This document shows, piece by piece, positions 23,573 through 32,195 of a stretch of 35,318 bases of DNA. This DNA is from Rhodospirillales bacterium Ga0074136 (GTDB taxonomy: Bacteria > Pseudomonadota > Alphaproteobacteria > Acetobacterales > Acetobacteraceae). Under the pieces are notes generated by a model. The model was not told the DNA's origin. It saw only the letters and a list, made by a program, of their open reading frames with translations, and did no database searches. The position numbers were made by a program, and so were the translations under genes. Numbering within the stretch: position 1 is the first letter of the stretch; each line of letters starts with the position of its first letter. The stretch lies in contig LNEW01000057.1 in NCBI GenBank assembly GCA_001464375.1, positions 1-35,318 of the forward strand. Reading direction: 5' to 3'.

Positions 23573-24565
23573 CTATTCCGCCACCAGGTTCAGCCGGCGG
23601 ATCAGCGGCGCCCAGCGTTCCCCGTCGCGCACCGCGCGGGCGGCGAAGACCTCGGGCGGGTGCGGGTCGGCCGGGTCGGCGCCGACGCGGGCATAGGCGG
23701 CGCGCACGCGTTCATCCCCCAGCGCTTCCTGCAGGGCGGCGTTGAGCCGCGCGACGATCTCGGGCGGCGTGCGCGCCGGCACGGCCAGGCCGAAATAGGT
23801 CGAGGCTTCGAAATTCGGGATGGTGGCGCTCATGGGCGGCACGCCGGGCCATTCGGCGCGTGGGCCGGGCGTGGTCACGGCCACCGCGCGCACGCTCTCG
23901 GTCCGGCGCAGCGCCTCGCCTTCCGGCAGGCCGAGGCAACGCGCCTGCACCCGCCCGGCGATCAGGTCGGTCATGGCGTTCGTGGTCTGGCGATAAGGCA
24001 CGTGCACCATGTCGAGGTTCAGCCGCGCGCCGACATCCTCCATGATGAGGTGCGTGATCGCCCCCACGCCGGCCGAGGCATAGTTGAACCTTCCCGGATT
24101 GGCGCGGATCCATGCCACCACCTCGGTGAAGTCGCGCCCGGGGATCGAGTTGTGCACGATCAGCAGGTTCGAGGTGGTGCAGAACATGCCGACAGGGGTG
24201 AAGTCGCGCGCCGACTCATAGCTGAGGTTGCGATACAGCAGCGCGTTCAGCCCGCTGTTCGTGCCCATGGTCGCGACCAGCACGGTGTAGCCATCGGCGG
24301 GCGCCCGCGCGACAGCCTCGGCCGCCATGTTGCCCGCACCGCCGGGCCGATTGTCCGAGAGCACCGGCTGGCCAAGTCGCTGTGACAACGCCTCGGCCGT
24401 GACGCGGGAGACGATGTCGGTCTGCCCCCCGCCGCCAAAGGGAATCACCAGGCGGATCGGCCGTTCCGGCCAGGCGGCGTGTGCGCTGCGCGGCGCGGCC
24501 AGCAGCGCGGCCGTGCCGCCGAACATGAGGCTGCGGCGCGACGCGCCGATGCGGGCAATGGTCAT
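23573..24565 (-). CDS. TctC/Bug-type periplasmic substrate-binding receptor (copy 3)
   Basis: 330 residues; TTT-family receptor. The signal peptide MTIARIGASRRSLMFGGTAA ends near AHA; SRRSLMF resembles a twin-arginine motif. Family landmarks are WPERPIRLVIPFGGGGQTDI, SDNRPGGAGNMAAEA, ADGYTVLVATMGTNSGLN, FNYASAGVGAITHLIMEDVG and DMVHVPYRQTTNAMTDLIAG. Length is normal. It lies 76 bp downstream of the AMP-ligase fusion gene on the same strand, with the AsmA-like gene following. No transporter membrane subunits are nearby. Ligand unknown. Confidence 0.93.
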   Translation of the reverse strand: MTIARIGASRRSLMFGGTAALLAAPRSAHAAWPERPIRLVIPFGGGGQTDIVSRVTAEALSQRLGQPVLSDNRPGGAGNMAAEAVARAPADGYTVLVATMGTNSGLNALLYRNLSYESARDFTPVGMFCTTSNLLIVHNSIPGRDFTEVVAWIRANPGRFNYASAGVGAITHLIMEDVGARLNLDMVHVPYRQTTNAMTDLIAGRVQARCLGLPEGEALRRTESVRAVAVTTPGPRAEWPGVPPMSATIPNFEASTYFGLAVPARTPPEIVARLNAALQEALGDERVRAAYARVGADPADPHPPEVFAARAVRDGERWAPLIRRLNLVAE

Positions 24566-24641
24566 GGTGTTCCTCCGCTGCGTTTCTCTGTTGGGCGGAA
24601 GGCTAGAGATATTGTGCGCCCGTGGGGAGAGGCCGCGACGG

Positions 24642-27296
24642 TCAGTCCGCTGCCGCAGGCGCCTGCGCGGTCGCGACGACCCGCCCGCGCAGGGCCTCCG
24701 CCATGTGCTCCGCCCGCTGCCGAGGGTCCGCCGCGTCGCTGGCCAGCGCCGCGACCTTCACCGGCGCGCCGAAGGCGATCCGCAACGGATGCCGGCGCGG
24801 CAGGCGGGCATCGCGCGGCATCGCCTCGAAGGCGCCGGCGATGTGCGCGGGGATCACGGTGACCTCGTTCATCCCGTCCAGCGCCAGGCCTATGCCAGGC
24901 AGGAAGCGCTGCAACTGCCCATCCGGCGATCGCCAGGATTCGGGGAACCACACCAGCCCATCGCCGCGCGCCAGGACCGCGCGCGCCATGGCAATCGCCT
25001 GGCCCGGCGCGCGCTCCTCCACCGGGAATACCTGGAAGGTGCGACTGAAGGCGCGTGCCGCACGGTTGGCGAACAGCCGCTCCGCCGCGCCGGACCACCA
25101 CAGCCGCCGCGCCGCATGGAACGGCAGCGCCGCGGCAATCAGGCCAGGGTCGAGGTCACTCACATGGTTGGCGACGATGATGAAGCCGCCTGTGCGCGGC
25201 ACCGCATCGGCGCCGGTGGCGCCGAGGTCGAACATCGCCCGCCCGATGCCGCGCGCCAGCGCCCAGCCGGCGACGCGCAGCGGGAAGACCAGCGGCGAGG
25301 GCGGCGCGGTGGCCGCCGCCACCTCGGCGGCCAGCACCGCCGGGTCGCGCGCGGGCGGCGCCGGCGCGCCATCGGTCGCGCGCAGCAGCAGCGCGCGCAG
25401 GCTCGCCATGTCGGCCATCTCGTCCTCGGTCAGGCGCAGGCCGATCCGCGCTTCGATCTCCATCGCCAGCGACATCCATTCCAGGCTGTCGATGCCGAGG
25501 TCGAGCGACGGGCTGGCATCCGGCGCCACCGGCTTGCCGGGATAGCGCGCCTTCAGGATCTCCCACACCTCGCGCGCGCCCGGCATGGCGACCAGCGCGG
25601 CATCGGTCTCGCTGAGCGGCGCCGCGGGCTGGGTCGTGCGGCCGGCCAGCAGGTCGTCGTACAGCGCGGGCAACAGGAAGCGCTGCACCTTGCCCAGCCG
25701 GGTGCGCGGCAGAGGCTCGCGCGCGAGAACATAGCCCGCGAGCCGCTGGTAGGATGGCAGGTCCTGCGCCGCGGCGGTCAGCGCGACGCGCAGCACATCC
25801 TCCGGCCGCGCATTGCCGGCACCGCGCAGCGCCGCGGCATCCGGCAGCACCACCGCGACCAGCGCGCCGGCGCGTTCCAGCACCGCGATCTCCTTCACGG
25901 CCGGATGCACGCCATAGGCGGCCTCGACCTCCTCCGGCATGACGTTCTTGCCGCCGCCCAGCACCAGCATTTCCTTGCTGCGCCCGGTCACGTGCAGGAA
26001 CCCGTCGGTGTCGAGCCGCCCCAGGTCGCCGCTGCGGAACCAGCCATCCGCCGTGAAGGCGGCGGCATTGGCCTCCGGGTTGTCGCGATAGCCGTCGAAC
26101 ACGTTCGGACCACGCAGTTCGATCTCGCCGATGCCCAACGCATCGGGTGACGCGATGCGCGCCTGCGTGCCGGCGGCGATCGGCCGGCCTTCCGACCCCA
26201 CGCGCTGCGCGGCCGGCGTGTTGCCGGTGAACAACGATGCGGTCTCCGCCAGGCCGTAGCCGCTGGCCACGCGCCAGCCCAGCGCCTCCAGCATCCAGGT
26301 GGACTCGGCATCCAGCTTGGCACCGCCCGAGACCATCAACCGCAGATCCGGCGCCATCTGCGCGTGCAGCGTGCCGAACAGCCGCCGCCCGATATCGAGC
26401 CCGCCCTTGCGCAGCGCGGTGGCCACTTCCAGCAGCCCGGCGAACACCAGCCGCGCCGCCCGCCCGCGCGACGCGACGCGCGCCTGCAAGCCGGCCAGCA
26501 GTGCCACATACAGCCGCGGCACGCCGACCATGATGGTGGCGCGCCCCGACTTCAGCGCCTGCACCAGCAATGGGCCGGTCACCGCCTCCGGCAGGATGAT
26601 GGTCGCCCCTGCGGCGATCGGCGTCATCAGCCCGACCAGGAACGGATAGACATGGTGCAGCGGCAGCGGCACCAGCATCCGGTCGCCGCTGCCGATCAGC
26701 CCCTTTGCCAGCACGCCCGCCAGGTTCGCGGTCAGGTTCGCGTGGGTCAGGGTGAACAGCTTCGGTGCGCCGGTGGTGCCGGATGTCGCGACGATCAGCG
26801 CGGGATCATCCGGCGATGGCACCGGCAGCGCGGTCGGCGCATCGGCGCGCAGCGCGCGCCACCCATCGGCGTCATCGGGGCGGTCCACCAGCACGATGCG
26901 CACACCCTCGCGCGCCTGGAGCTCCGCCGCATGGGCCGCGGAGGCGAAGACCCAGCGGCACCCGGCACCGGCGATGATCGCCTGCGCCGTCGCCGTCTCC
27001 GTCAGGTCGTCGATCGCCATGGGCAGCGCGCCAGTCGCGCCGAGGGCCAGGCGCACCACGATCCAGTCGGGCGAATTGGGCGCATGCAGCGCGACGGGCT
27101 CGCCCGGCGCCATCCCGGCCGCGGCAAGCCCGCAGGCCAGCAGCCGGGCCTGCTGTCCCAGCGCGGCCGCCGGCCATGGCGTGGCGGCCTCCCCGTGCAT
27201 CGCCAGGATGCCCGGTGCATCGCCGCGCGCCTCCAGCGCCGCGATCAGGCGCAGCGGCGTCCAACACCCGTCATCGCCGCGCGGCGTCGTGCCCAT
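24642..27296 (-). CDS. fused AMP-dependent ligase / acyl-carrier domain / PlsC acyltransferase
   Basis: 884 residues with three units. (1) An adenylate-forming ligase, about 1-540: LIVATSGTTGAPK (172-179 core), SGYGLAETASLF, DGWFRSGDLGRLDTDGFLHV and LPRTRLGKVQRF. (2) A carrier domain, about 570-640: LDLGIDSLEW with S604 as phosphopantetheine site. (3) A PlsC domain, about 660-870: NHVSDLD (710-716) and FPESWRSPDG, where the usual FPEG is FPES. It could activate a fatty acid, load it on its own carrier and transfer it to a lysolipid. Aas has ligase and acyltransferase but in the reverse order and without a carrier. ATG 27296 has GGGGAAG 6 nt upstream. It is divergent from the cold-shock gene. 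Confidence 0.9.
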   Translation of the reverse strand: MGTTPRGDDGCWTPLRLIAALEARGDAPGILAMHGEAATPWPAAALGQQARLLACGLAAAGMAPGEPVALHAPNSPDWIVVRLALGATGALPMAIDDLTETATAQAIIAGAGCRWVFASAAHAAELQAREGVRIVLVDRPDDADGWRALRADAPTALPVPSPDDPALIVATSGTTGAPKLFTLTHANLTANLAGVLAKGLIGSGDRMLVPLPLHHVYPFLVGLMTPIAAGATIILPEAVTGPLLVQALKSGRATIMVGVPRLYVALLAGLQARVASRGRAARLVFAGLLEVATALRKGGLDIGRRLFGTLHAQMAPDLRLMVSGGAKLDAESTWMLEALGWRVASGYGLAETASLFTGNTPAAQRVGSEGRPIAAGTQARIASPDALGIGEIELRGPNVFDGYRDNPEANAAAFTADGWFRSGDLGRLDTDGFLHVTGRSKEMLVLGGGKNVMPEEVEAAYGVHPAVKEIAVLERAGALVAVVLPDAAALRGAGNARPEDVLRVALTAAAQDLPSYQRLAGYVLAREPLPRTRLGKVQRFLLPALYDDLLAGRTTQPAAPLSETDAALVAMPGAREVWEILKARYPGKPVAPDASPSLDLGIDSLEWMSLAMEIEARIGLRLTEDEMADMASLRALLLRATDGAPAPPARDPAVLAAEVAAATAPPSPLVFPLRVAGWALARGIGRAMFDLGATGADAVPRTGGFIIVANHVSDLDPGLIAAALPFHAARRLWWSGAAERLFANRAARAFSRTFQVFPVEERAPGQAIAMARAVLARGDGLVWFPESWRSPDGQLQRFLPGIGLALDGMNEVTVIPAHIAGAFEAMPRDARLPRRHPLRIAFGAPVKVAALASDAADPRQRAEHMAEALRGRVVATAQAPAAAD

Positions 27297-27395
27297 CTGT
27301 CGCTTCCCCGGCGGAATCTGCCGCAGTTTCGGGCCGCAAGCCGCGGGAATCCAGTCATTCCCGATGAAACGCCAGGCGCCGTCACAAATGATTCC

Positions 27396-27424
27396 TTTCA
27401 AATCGGGCCCCGATGCCCTATCTA
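27396..27424 (+). promoter_or_regulatory. weak candidate promoter for the cold-shock gene
   Basis: TTTCAA (27396-27401) and TATCTA (27419-27424) are 17 bp apart in a locally AT-richer patch of the 268-bp divergent gap. Each matches only half of the sigma-70 consensus. If used, the mRNA would carry a leader of about 130 nt, the sort of long leader common for cold-shock genes. Confidence 0.25.
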
Positions 27425-27564
27425 GCCTCTGTCAGCTTTGTTTGGTCCCGCTGCGCTCTCCCTGCTCGTTCGCGAGCCTGAGCCCGCCGCCCGCTCCCTA
27501 CAGAAGATTGATCCGGCGCACGGTCACGTGCGGCGGCGGCAACACGTTCAGACGGAATACCTCC

Positions 27565-27771
27565 ATGTCCACCGGCACCATCAAGTGGTTCAACGCGACC
27601 AAGGGCTACGGCTTCATCCAGCCCGACGACGGCTCGAAGGACGTCTTCCTTCACATCTCCGACGTCGAGCGTTCGGGCATCGGCACGCCGCAGGAAGGCG
27701 ACAAGCTCGAGTTCGACCTCCAGAAGGGCCAGCAGGGCAAGACCTCGGCCACCAACCTCCGCCGGGCCTGA
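27565..27771 (+). CDS. CspA-family cold-shock protein
   Basis: 68 residues; single cold-shock domain, a cytosolic RNA-binding chaperone. It opens MSTGTIKWFNATKGYGFIQP with RNP1 in KGYGFI and RNP2 in DVFLHIS. It ends with EFDLQKGQQGKTSATNLRRA, complete for the family. ATG 27565 has only a GGA upstream. A long leader is likely because the divergent gene starts 268 bp away. Three small genes follow on the same strand. Whether it is cold-induced or constitutive cannot be told. Confidence 0.97.
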   Translation: MSTGTIKWFNATKGYGFIQPDDGSKDVFLHISDVERSGIGTPQEGDKLEFDLQKGQQGKTSATNLRRA

Positions 27772-27908
27772 GCGCCCCGCGACCCGGCCAGCGCCGGGCC
27801 GGCCCGCCGCTCAAGCGGCGCGTGCCAGCCCCGGATGCCGGCCGCCAGTTCACAGGAATGGTGCGCGCCGCCCCCACCGGGCGGCGCCACCCCATAAAAA
27901 AACGAGAC

Positions 27909-28052
27909 ATGACCATACCGACCCATGACCTGGCCGCCCGGCGCAAGCCGCACCCGGCCCCGACCACCCCGGCGCCCGTCGCCGGCGGCCCCCAGCAGGG
28001 TGGCCTCACCGCAGCGGAAATTCGCAGGATCGTCCTCGACATCCTCGGCTGA
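27909..28052 (+). CDS. possible 47-residue small protein
   Basis: 47 residues; begins MTIPTHDLAARRKPHPAP, has a Pro/Ala/Gly linker and ends with a short helix GGLTAAEIRRIVLDILG. A GAG-containing AACGAGAC and an AT-rich tract precede ATG 27909. I recognise no family. It is supported by lying in line between the cold-shock and DUF6481 genes with 137 and 48 bp gaps and by an amphipathic C-terminal helix, but the coding signal of so short a frame in GC-rich DNA is weak. Confidence 0.5.
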   Translation: MTIPTHDLAARRKPHPAPTTPAPVAGGPQQGGLTAAEIRRIVLDILG

Positions 28053-28100
28053 CCCGGCCACACAGACGGCCCCAACAACACAGGACAGCAGAAAGACACG

Positions 28101-28556
28101 ATGCAAGGCCTGAAGCGCGACGACCACAATTCCCGCCGCGAAGCCGCGGACAAGGCTCGCAAGGCGATGATGGAGCGCTTCCGCTCCCAGCCTGGCCCGG
28201 ACGACCCCGCCGTCCAGGAACGCCTGGCCGCGCAGCGTGCCGTCGCCGAAGCCCGCGAGGCTCGCCGCCTCGCACGCGAGGAGGAGCGCGCCGCCCAGGC
28301 CCGCGCCGAAGCCGAGGAAGCCGAGCGTCGCGCCATCGCCGAAGCCGCCCGCCAGGCCGAACTGGCCCGCGAGGCCGCCGAACAGGCCAAGCGGGACGCC
28401 GAGGCCGCCCGCGAAGCCGCCGCGGCAGCCATGGAGGCCGAGGAACGCGCCGTGCTGCTCGACGCCGAGAAGAAAGCCCGCGCCCTGGCGCTGGCCGCCG
28501 AACAGAAGGCGCTGCGCGACGCCCGCTACGCCGCCCGCAAGGCACGGCGCAAGTAA
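28101..28556 (+). CDS. DUF6481-like Ala/Arg/Glu-rich helical protein
   Basis: 151 residues. The first 45 (MQGLKRDDHNSRREAADKAR, then MMERFRSQPGPDDPAVQERL) resemble the DUF6481 family as I remember it. The rest (about 50-151) is one long charged helix rich in Ala, Glu and Arg with no proline, a single alpha-helix or coiled coil, ending in a basic ARKARRK. It is cytosolic, with no signal peptide. ATG 28101 has GAAAG about 7 nt upstream. In related genomes I recall such proteins near cold-shock genes, which fits here; a nucleic-acid or ribosome association is only a guess. Confidence 0.8.
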   Translation: MQGLKRDDHNSRREAADKARKAMMERFRSQPGPDDPAVQERLAAQRAVAEAREARRLAREEERAAQARAEAEEAERRAIAEAARQAELAREAAEQAKRDAEAAREAAAAAMEAEERAVLLDAEKKARALALAAEQKALRDARYAARKARRK

Positions 28557-28677
28557 TCGCCCGACCGGGCGCGCGCCGGGCCATCCCGGCGCCGCCCATC
28601 CCGTCCGCGGGAGGGGCCATCCGCCTTCACTCTCGCGGTCGCGCCCCCCGGGCCCGCCGCGCCACAGGAGCCCCACC

Positions 28678-28866
28678 ATGGCACTTCCCGACGCAGCCGC
28701 CGCCGCTGACCAGAAGCCGGCCCCGAGCATCGAGGACGACATCGCCTACCTGGCCAAGCGCCACCGCGTCTCGCCCGCCATCGTGCGCGAGATCATCCGG
28801 CGGTCCGGCGCGACCGAGCGGTCGTCGATCGAACGCGAGATCGAGAAGGGCAAGGCGCGGCGCTGA
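28678..28866 (+). CDS. DUF3606-like small protein
   Basis: 62 residues; the core EDDIAYLAKRHRVSPAIVRE followed by IIRRSG matches the DUF3606 helical pattern, with an acidic start and basic end (EREIEKGKARR). It looks like a small helix-turn-helix-like fold; no function is known to me. ATG 28678 has a strong CAGGAG with 7 nt spacing. It is the last of the cluster of small genes after the cold-shock gene. Confidence 0.8.
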   Translation: MALPDAAAAADQKPAPSIEDDIAYLAKRHRVSPAIVREIIRRSGATERSSIEREIEKGKARR

Positions 28867-29006
28867 ACCGCCTGCCCTGCCAGGCATGCGGCCTCGGCGC
28901 GTCGTGCTGCCGTAGGAACCACGCCGTGACGCCGCGCGGCCGCTGACGCAGCGCCTCGCCGCCTGACCCAGCCCATGGCATCCTCCGCACGACCCGGAGG
29001 ACCGTC

Positions 29007-30026
29007 ATGGCCGAAGCCAACCTGCAGATTCTTTTGAAGCGCCGCCCCGTGGGCGCGCCCGTGGCCGAGGATTTCGACATCGTCGAAACCCCCGTGCCCG
29101 AACCGGGCGACGGGCAGGTGCTGGTGCGCGCGCGGTTCCTGTCGCTGGATCCGTACATGCGCGGGCGGATGGCGGACGTGAAATCCTATGCCAAGCCGGT
29201 GGCGCTCGGCGCCGTGATGGAGGGGCAGACGGCCGGCGAGGTCGTCGCCTCCCGCCATCCCGGCTTCCAGCCCGGCGACAGCGTGCTCGGCGGCTTCGGC
29301 TGGCAGCGCTTCTCGGTCGTTGGTGCCGAACGGCTGTTCAAGGTGCCGGCTGCTGACCCGCCGCTGTCGGCCAGCCTCGGCGTGCTGGGGATGCCCGGGC
29401 TGACGGCCTGGACGGGGCTCGAGGATATCGGCCAGCCCAAGGCGGGCGAGACGGTGGTGGTCTCGGCCGCCTCCGGCGCGGTCGGCCAGGTCGTCGGGCA
29501 GATCGCCAAGATCCGCGGCTGCAAGGTGGTGGGTGTGGCCGGCGGCGCGAAGAAATGCGACTTCGTGGTCAAGGAACTGGGCTTCGATGCCTGCCTCGAC
29601 CACCATGGCGACCTCGACGCGCAGCTCGATGCCGCCGCACCCGAGGGCATAGATGTCTATTGGGAGAATGTCGGCGGCAAGACGCAGGCCGCGGTATTCC
29701 CGCGCTTCCGCGACTTCGGCCGCATGGTGATGTGCGGCATGATCGCGCAATACAATGAAGCACCGGGCGCGGATGCCGCCGGCGCGCCCGCCGGGCCCAA
29801 CCTCGGCCCGGTGGTGCGCAAGCGGCTGCGCATCCAGGGCTTCATCGTCTCCGACACCGGCTGGTCGCGCTACGGCACCTTCCGCGCCGAGATGGAAGGC
29901 TGGATCCGCGCCGGGCGCCTGCGCTGGCGCGAGGATGTGGTGGACGGCCTGGCCCAGGCGCCACGCGCCTTCATCGGCCTGCTCAAGGGCGAGAATTTCG
30001 GCAAGCTGGTGGTACGGGTGGACTGA
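29007..30026 (+). CDS. NADP-dependent oxidoreductase, CurA/leukotriene-B4-dehydrogenase type (MDR)
   Basis: 339 residues; cytosolic zinc-free medium-chain reductase acting on activated double bonds of enones or enals. The GroES-like N-domain has FLSLDPYMRGRMADVKSY, the family signature. The Rossmann domain has VVVSAASGAVGQVVGQIAKI and VVGVAGGAKKCDFVVKELGF. IDVYWENVGGKTQAAVFPRF and GRMVMCGMIAQYNE are also typical of CurA/YncB-like enzymes. It ends LLKGENFGKLVVRV as expected. ATG 29007 has a clear GGAGG 6 nt upstream. It stands before the kinase gene with a 25-bp gap; the link may be only positional. Substrate unknown. Confidence 0.95.
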   Translation: MAEANLQILLKRRPVGAPVAEDFDIVETPVPEPGDGQVLVRARFLSLDPYMRGRMADVKSYAKPVALGAVMEGQTAGEVVASRHPGFQPGDSVLGGFGWQRFSVVGAERLFKVPAADPPLSASLGVLGMPGLTAWTGLEDIGQPKAGETVVVSAASGAVGQVVGQIAKIRGCKVVGVAGGAKKCDFVVKELGFDACLDHHGDLDAQLDAAAPEGIDVYWENVGGKTQAAVFPRFRDFGRMVMCGMIAQYNEAPGADAAGAPAGPNLGPVVRKRLRIQGFIVSDTGWSRYGTFRAEMEGWIRAGRLRWREDVVDGLAQAPRAFIGLLKGENFGKLVVRVD

Positions 30027-30051
30027 CGCGCCCGGGAGACGCCGCACGCCC

Positions 30052-32091
30052 ATGGACCAGATGCCAGCCGCCATCGCCCCCGCCGTGGCGCCGCCCGTGG
30101 CGGCGCCGCAGCGGCCCGGGCGGCTGGGCCCGGCGGCGCTGGTGGCCGTCGCGCTGCTGGTGCCGGCCGCGATCTTCGGCGCCGGCGCCTGGGCAGCCTG
30201 GCGCTCGGCCTGGTCGGATGCCGACCGCGAGCTCACCGTGGCTGTCGAACAGGCGGCGGATTTCTACCAGCGCATGGTCGAGAACCATGCGCGCCTGGCG
30301 GCACGGATCGCAGAGGCCATCGAGGGCGCCGACGACGACGCGATCCGCGCCAGCGAGGCGCCGCTGCAGGACCGCCTGGCGCGCCTGCTGGCCGACGCGC
30401 CACTGGTGGTCGATGCCCTTGTGGTGGGCGCATCGGGCGAGCTGCTGGTGCGCGCCGCCGCGGCCCCCGCCGCCATCGGCGCCGACTACGGGCGCCCTTT
30501 CATCGCTGCGCTGCAAGCGGCCGGCGCGTCGGCGGTGGTGGTCGGGCCAGCGCGCCGCGATGCCGCCACCGCCGACCAGGCCTTCAGCATCGCGAGGCAG
30601 CGCGAGGGCAGCGCCGGCGCCATCATCCTGCTGCTGCCGGCCGACCGGATGGGCGCGCGGATGGCCCGGATGCTGCCGGGAACGGGCGGCGCGGTGACGC
30701 TGCTGGTCACGGATGGGCAGGTGGTCGCGCAGCATCCCGCCATCCGCGACGGCGCGCCGCGCCTGGACCCCCAGGACCCGCTCATGGTCGCCCTGGTCGC
30801 CGGGCGCGACCGCGGGGTGGTGGATGGCGCGGCGCCGCGCACCGGGATTCCGCAACGCATCGCCTTCCGCCGCATCGAGGGCCGGGCGAACCTCGCGGTC
30901 GCCGTGGCGCAGCCGCGGGCGAGCATCATCGAGCGCTGGCGCGACTCGCTGACGCCGCTGCTGCTGGTCGCGCTGCCGGCGGCCATCGCGCTATGGGCCT
31001 TCGCGTGGCTCGCCTATCGGCAGCAGCGCGCATTGCAGGCGACGCTGGCGGGGCTGGAGCAGCGCGTCGCGGAGCGCACCGCGTCGCTGCGCGAGGGCGA
31101 GGAGCGGCTGCGCCTGGCGATCGAGGCCGGGCGCATCGGCACCTGGGAGACCGACCTCGCGACCGGCCTCACGACGCGGTCGGACCGCACGCTCGACATC
31201 CTCGGCCTGTCGCCGGACGGCGTGGCGCTGCCCTTTGCGGCATGGGAGGCGCGCATCCACCCGGCCGATCGCGCCGGCATGCGCAGCGCGTGGGACCGGG
31301 CGGCGACCGGCCTGGTGCCTGGCTACCGCGTGGAATACCGCTTCCAGCGGCCCGACGGCGGGTGGCGATGGATCGAAAGCACCGCGGCGGTGGTGCGGAC
31401 CGACTCCGCCACCGGCCTGCCGCTGCGCCTGGCCGGCACCAACAGCGACATCACCGACCGGCGGGAGGCCGAGGACCGCCGCGACCTGCTGACCAAGGAG
31501 GTGAACCACCGCGCGCGCAACACGCTGGCCATCGTGCAGGCCATCCTGCGCCTGACGCGTGCCGAGGATGCCGCGGGCTATGCGCGGCTCATCGAAGGCC
31601 GCATCGCGGCCCTGGCGCGCGCGCAATCCCTGCTGGCGGCCGAACGCTGGACCGGCGCGCCGCTGGGGACGCTGCTGGTGGAGGAACTCGCCCCGTTCGG
31701 CGGCAGCGAGGAAGCGCGCGCGGCGGCCGGCGCCCGCTTCGCGCTGGACGGCCCGCCGCTACGCCTGCGCGCCGAGGTGGTGCAGCCGCTCGGGATGGTG
31801 GTCCATGAGCTCGCCACCAACGCGGCGAAGCACGGCGCGCTGTCGACGCCGGCCGGGCGCGTGGCAGTGACCTGGCATGCGGACGAGCAGTCCGGCCTGC
31901 TGCACATGCGCTGGGCCGAGACCGGCGGCCCGCCGCCAAGCTTCCCGATGACGCGCGGGGTGGGGTCGCGGGTGATCGAAGCGACCATCACCGGTCAGCT
32001 CGGCGGCAGCGTGGAACGGCGTTGGCCCACGGAAGGGCTGGTCTGCGACATCGCCCTGCCGCTGGCACGCATGCGCGCCGGCCCGGTCTGA
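30052..32091 (+). CDS. HWE-family sensor histidine kinase with PAS domain
   Basis: 679 residues; inner-membrane sensor kinase. TM1 is about 34-55 (LVAVALLVPAAIFGAGAWAA), a periplasmic sensor domain runs about 56-300, and TM2 about 303-323 (LTPLLLVALPAAIALWAFAW). A coiled linker (QRVAERTASLREGEERL) leads to a PAS/PAC domain (about 345-475; GRIGTWETDLATG, RRPDGGWRWIES-like region). The kinase core has phospho-acceptor H486 in EVNHRARNTLAIVQ, the N-box HELATNAAKHGALS (H585, N590) and the RWAE motif (W621, E623) that defines HWE kinases. ATG 30052 has GGGAG 12 nt upstream. No response regulator is adjacent; it may act through a PhyR-type or single-domain partner elsewhere. The ligand is unknown. 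Confidence 0.93.
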   Translation: MDQMPAAIAPAVAPPVAAPQRPGRLGPAALVAVALLVPAAIFGAGAWAAWRSAWSDADRELTVAVEQAADFYQRMVENHARLAARIAEAIEGADDDAIRASEAPLQDRLARLLADAPLVVDALVVGASGELLVRAAAAPAAIGADYGRPFIAALQAAGASAVVVGPARRDAATADQAFSIARQREGSAGAIILLLPADRMGARMARMLPGTGGAVTLLVTDGQVVAQHPAIRDGAPRLDPQDPLMVALVAGRDRGVVDGAAPRTGIPQRIAFRRIEGRANLAVAVAQPRASIIERWRDSLTPLLLVALPAAIALWAFAWLAYRQQRALQATLAGLEQRVAERTASLREGEERLRLAIEAGRIGTWETDLATGLTTRSDRTLDILGLSPDGVALPFAAWEARIHPADRAGMRSAWDRAATGLVPGYRVEYRFQRPDGGWRWIESTAAVVRTDSATGLPLRLAGTNSDITDRREAEDRRDLLTKEVNHRARNTLAIVQAILRLTRAEDAAGYARLIEGRIAALARAQSLLAAERWTGAPLGTLLVEELAPFGGSEEARAAAGARFALDGPPLRLRAEVVQPLGMVVHELATNAAKHGALSTPAGRVAVTWHADEQSGLLHMRWAETGGPPPSFPMTRGVGSRVIEATITGQLGGSVERRWPTEGLVCDIALPLARMRAGPV

Positions 32092-32157
32092 GGCGGCCAT
32101 TCGAGGCTGCAGGCACCGGCCCGCCCGCCCATGGGGCCGGGAGCAGACCGGTGTCGG

Positions 32158-32193
32158 GCTTCGGCATGCGCCGAACGGCGCATGCCCAGAAGC
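32158..32193. terminator. long hairpin between convergent kinase and LLM genes
   Basis: GGCATGCGCC (32163-32172) and GGCGCATGCC (32177-32186) form a perfect 10-bp stem with loop GAAC. It is extended by GCTTC (32158-32162) pairing with GAAGC (32189-32193) after a two-base bulge. It begins 2 nt after the LLM stop on the minus strand and 66 nt after the kinase stop. There is no T tract, so efficiency as an intrinsic terminator is uncertain. Confidence 0.6.
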
Positions 32194-32195
32194 GC

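Noticed and set aside
20162-24385. A 1407-codon open frame on the plus strand
   Set aside because: It lies antisense to the SGNH-like, MBOAT, AsmA and TctC genes, has a His/Arg/Gln-rich low-complexity translation and no family motif; long antisense frames are expected at this GC content.
27297-27564. A riboswitch in the leader before the cold-shock gene
   Set aside because: I could not align any known riboswitch core; a cold-shock leader is possible but no defined structure is visible.
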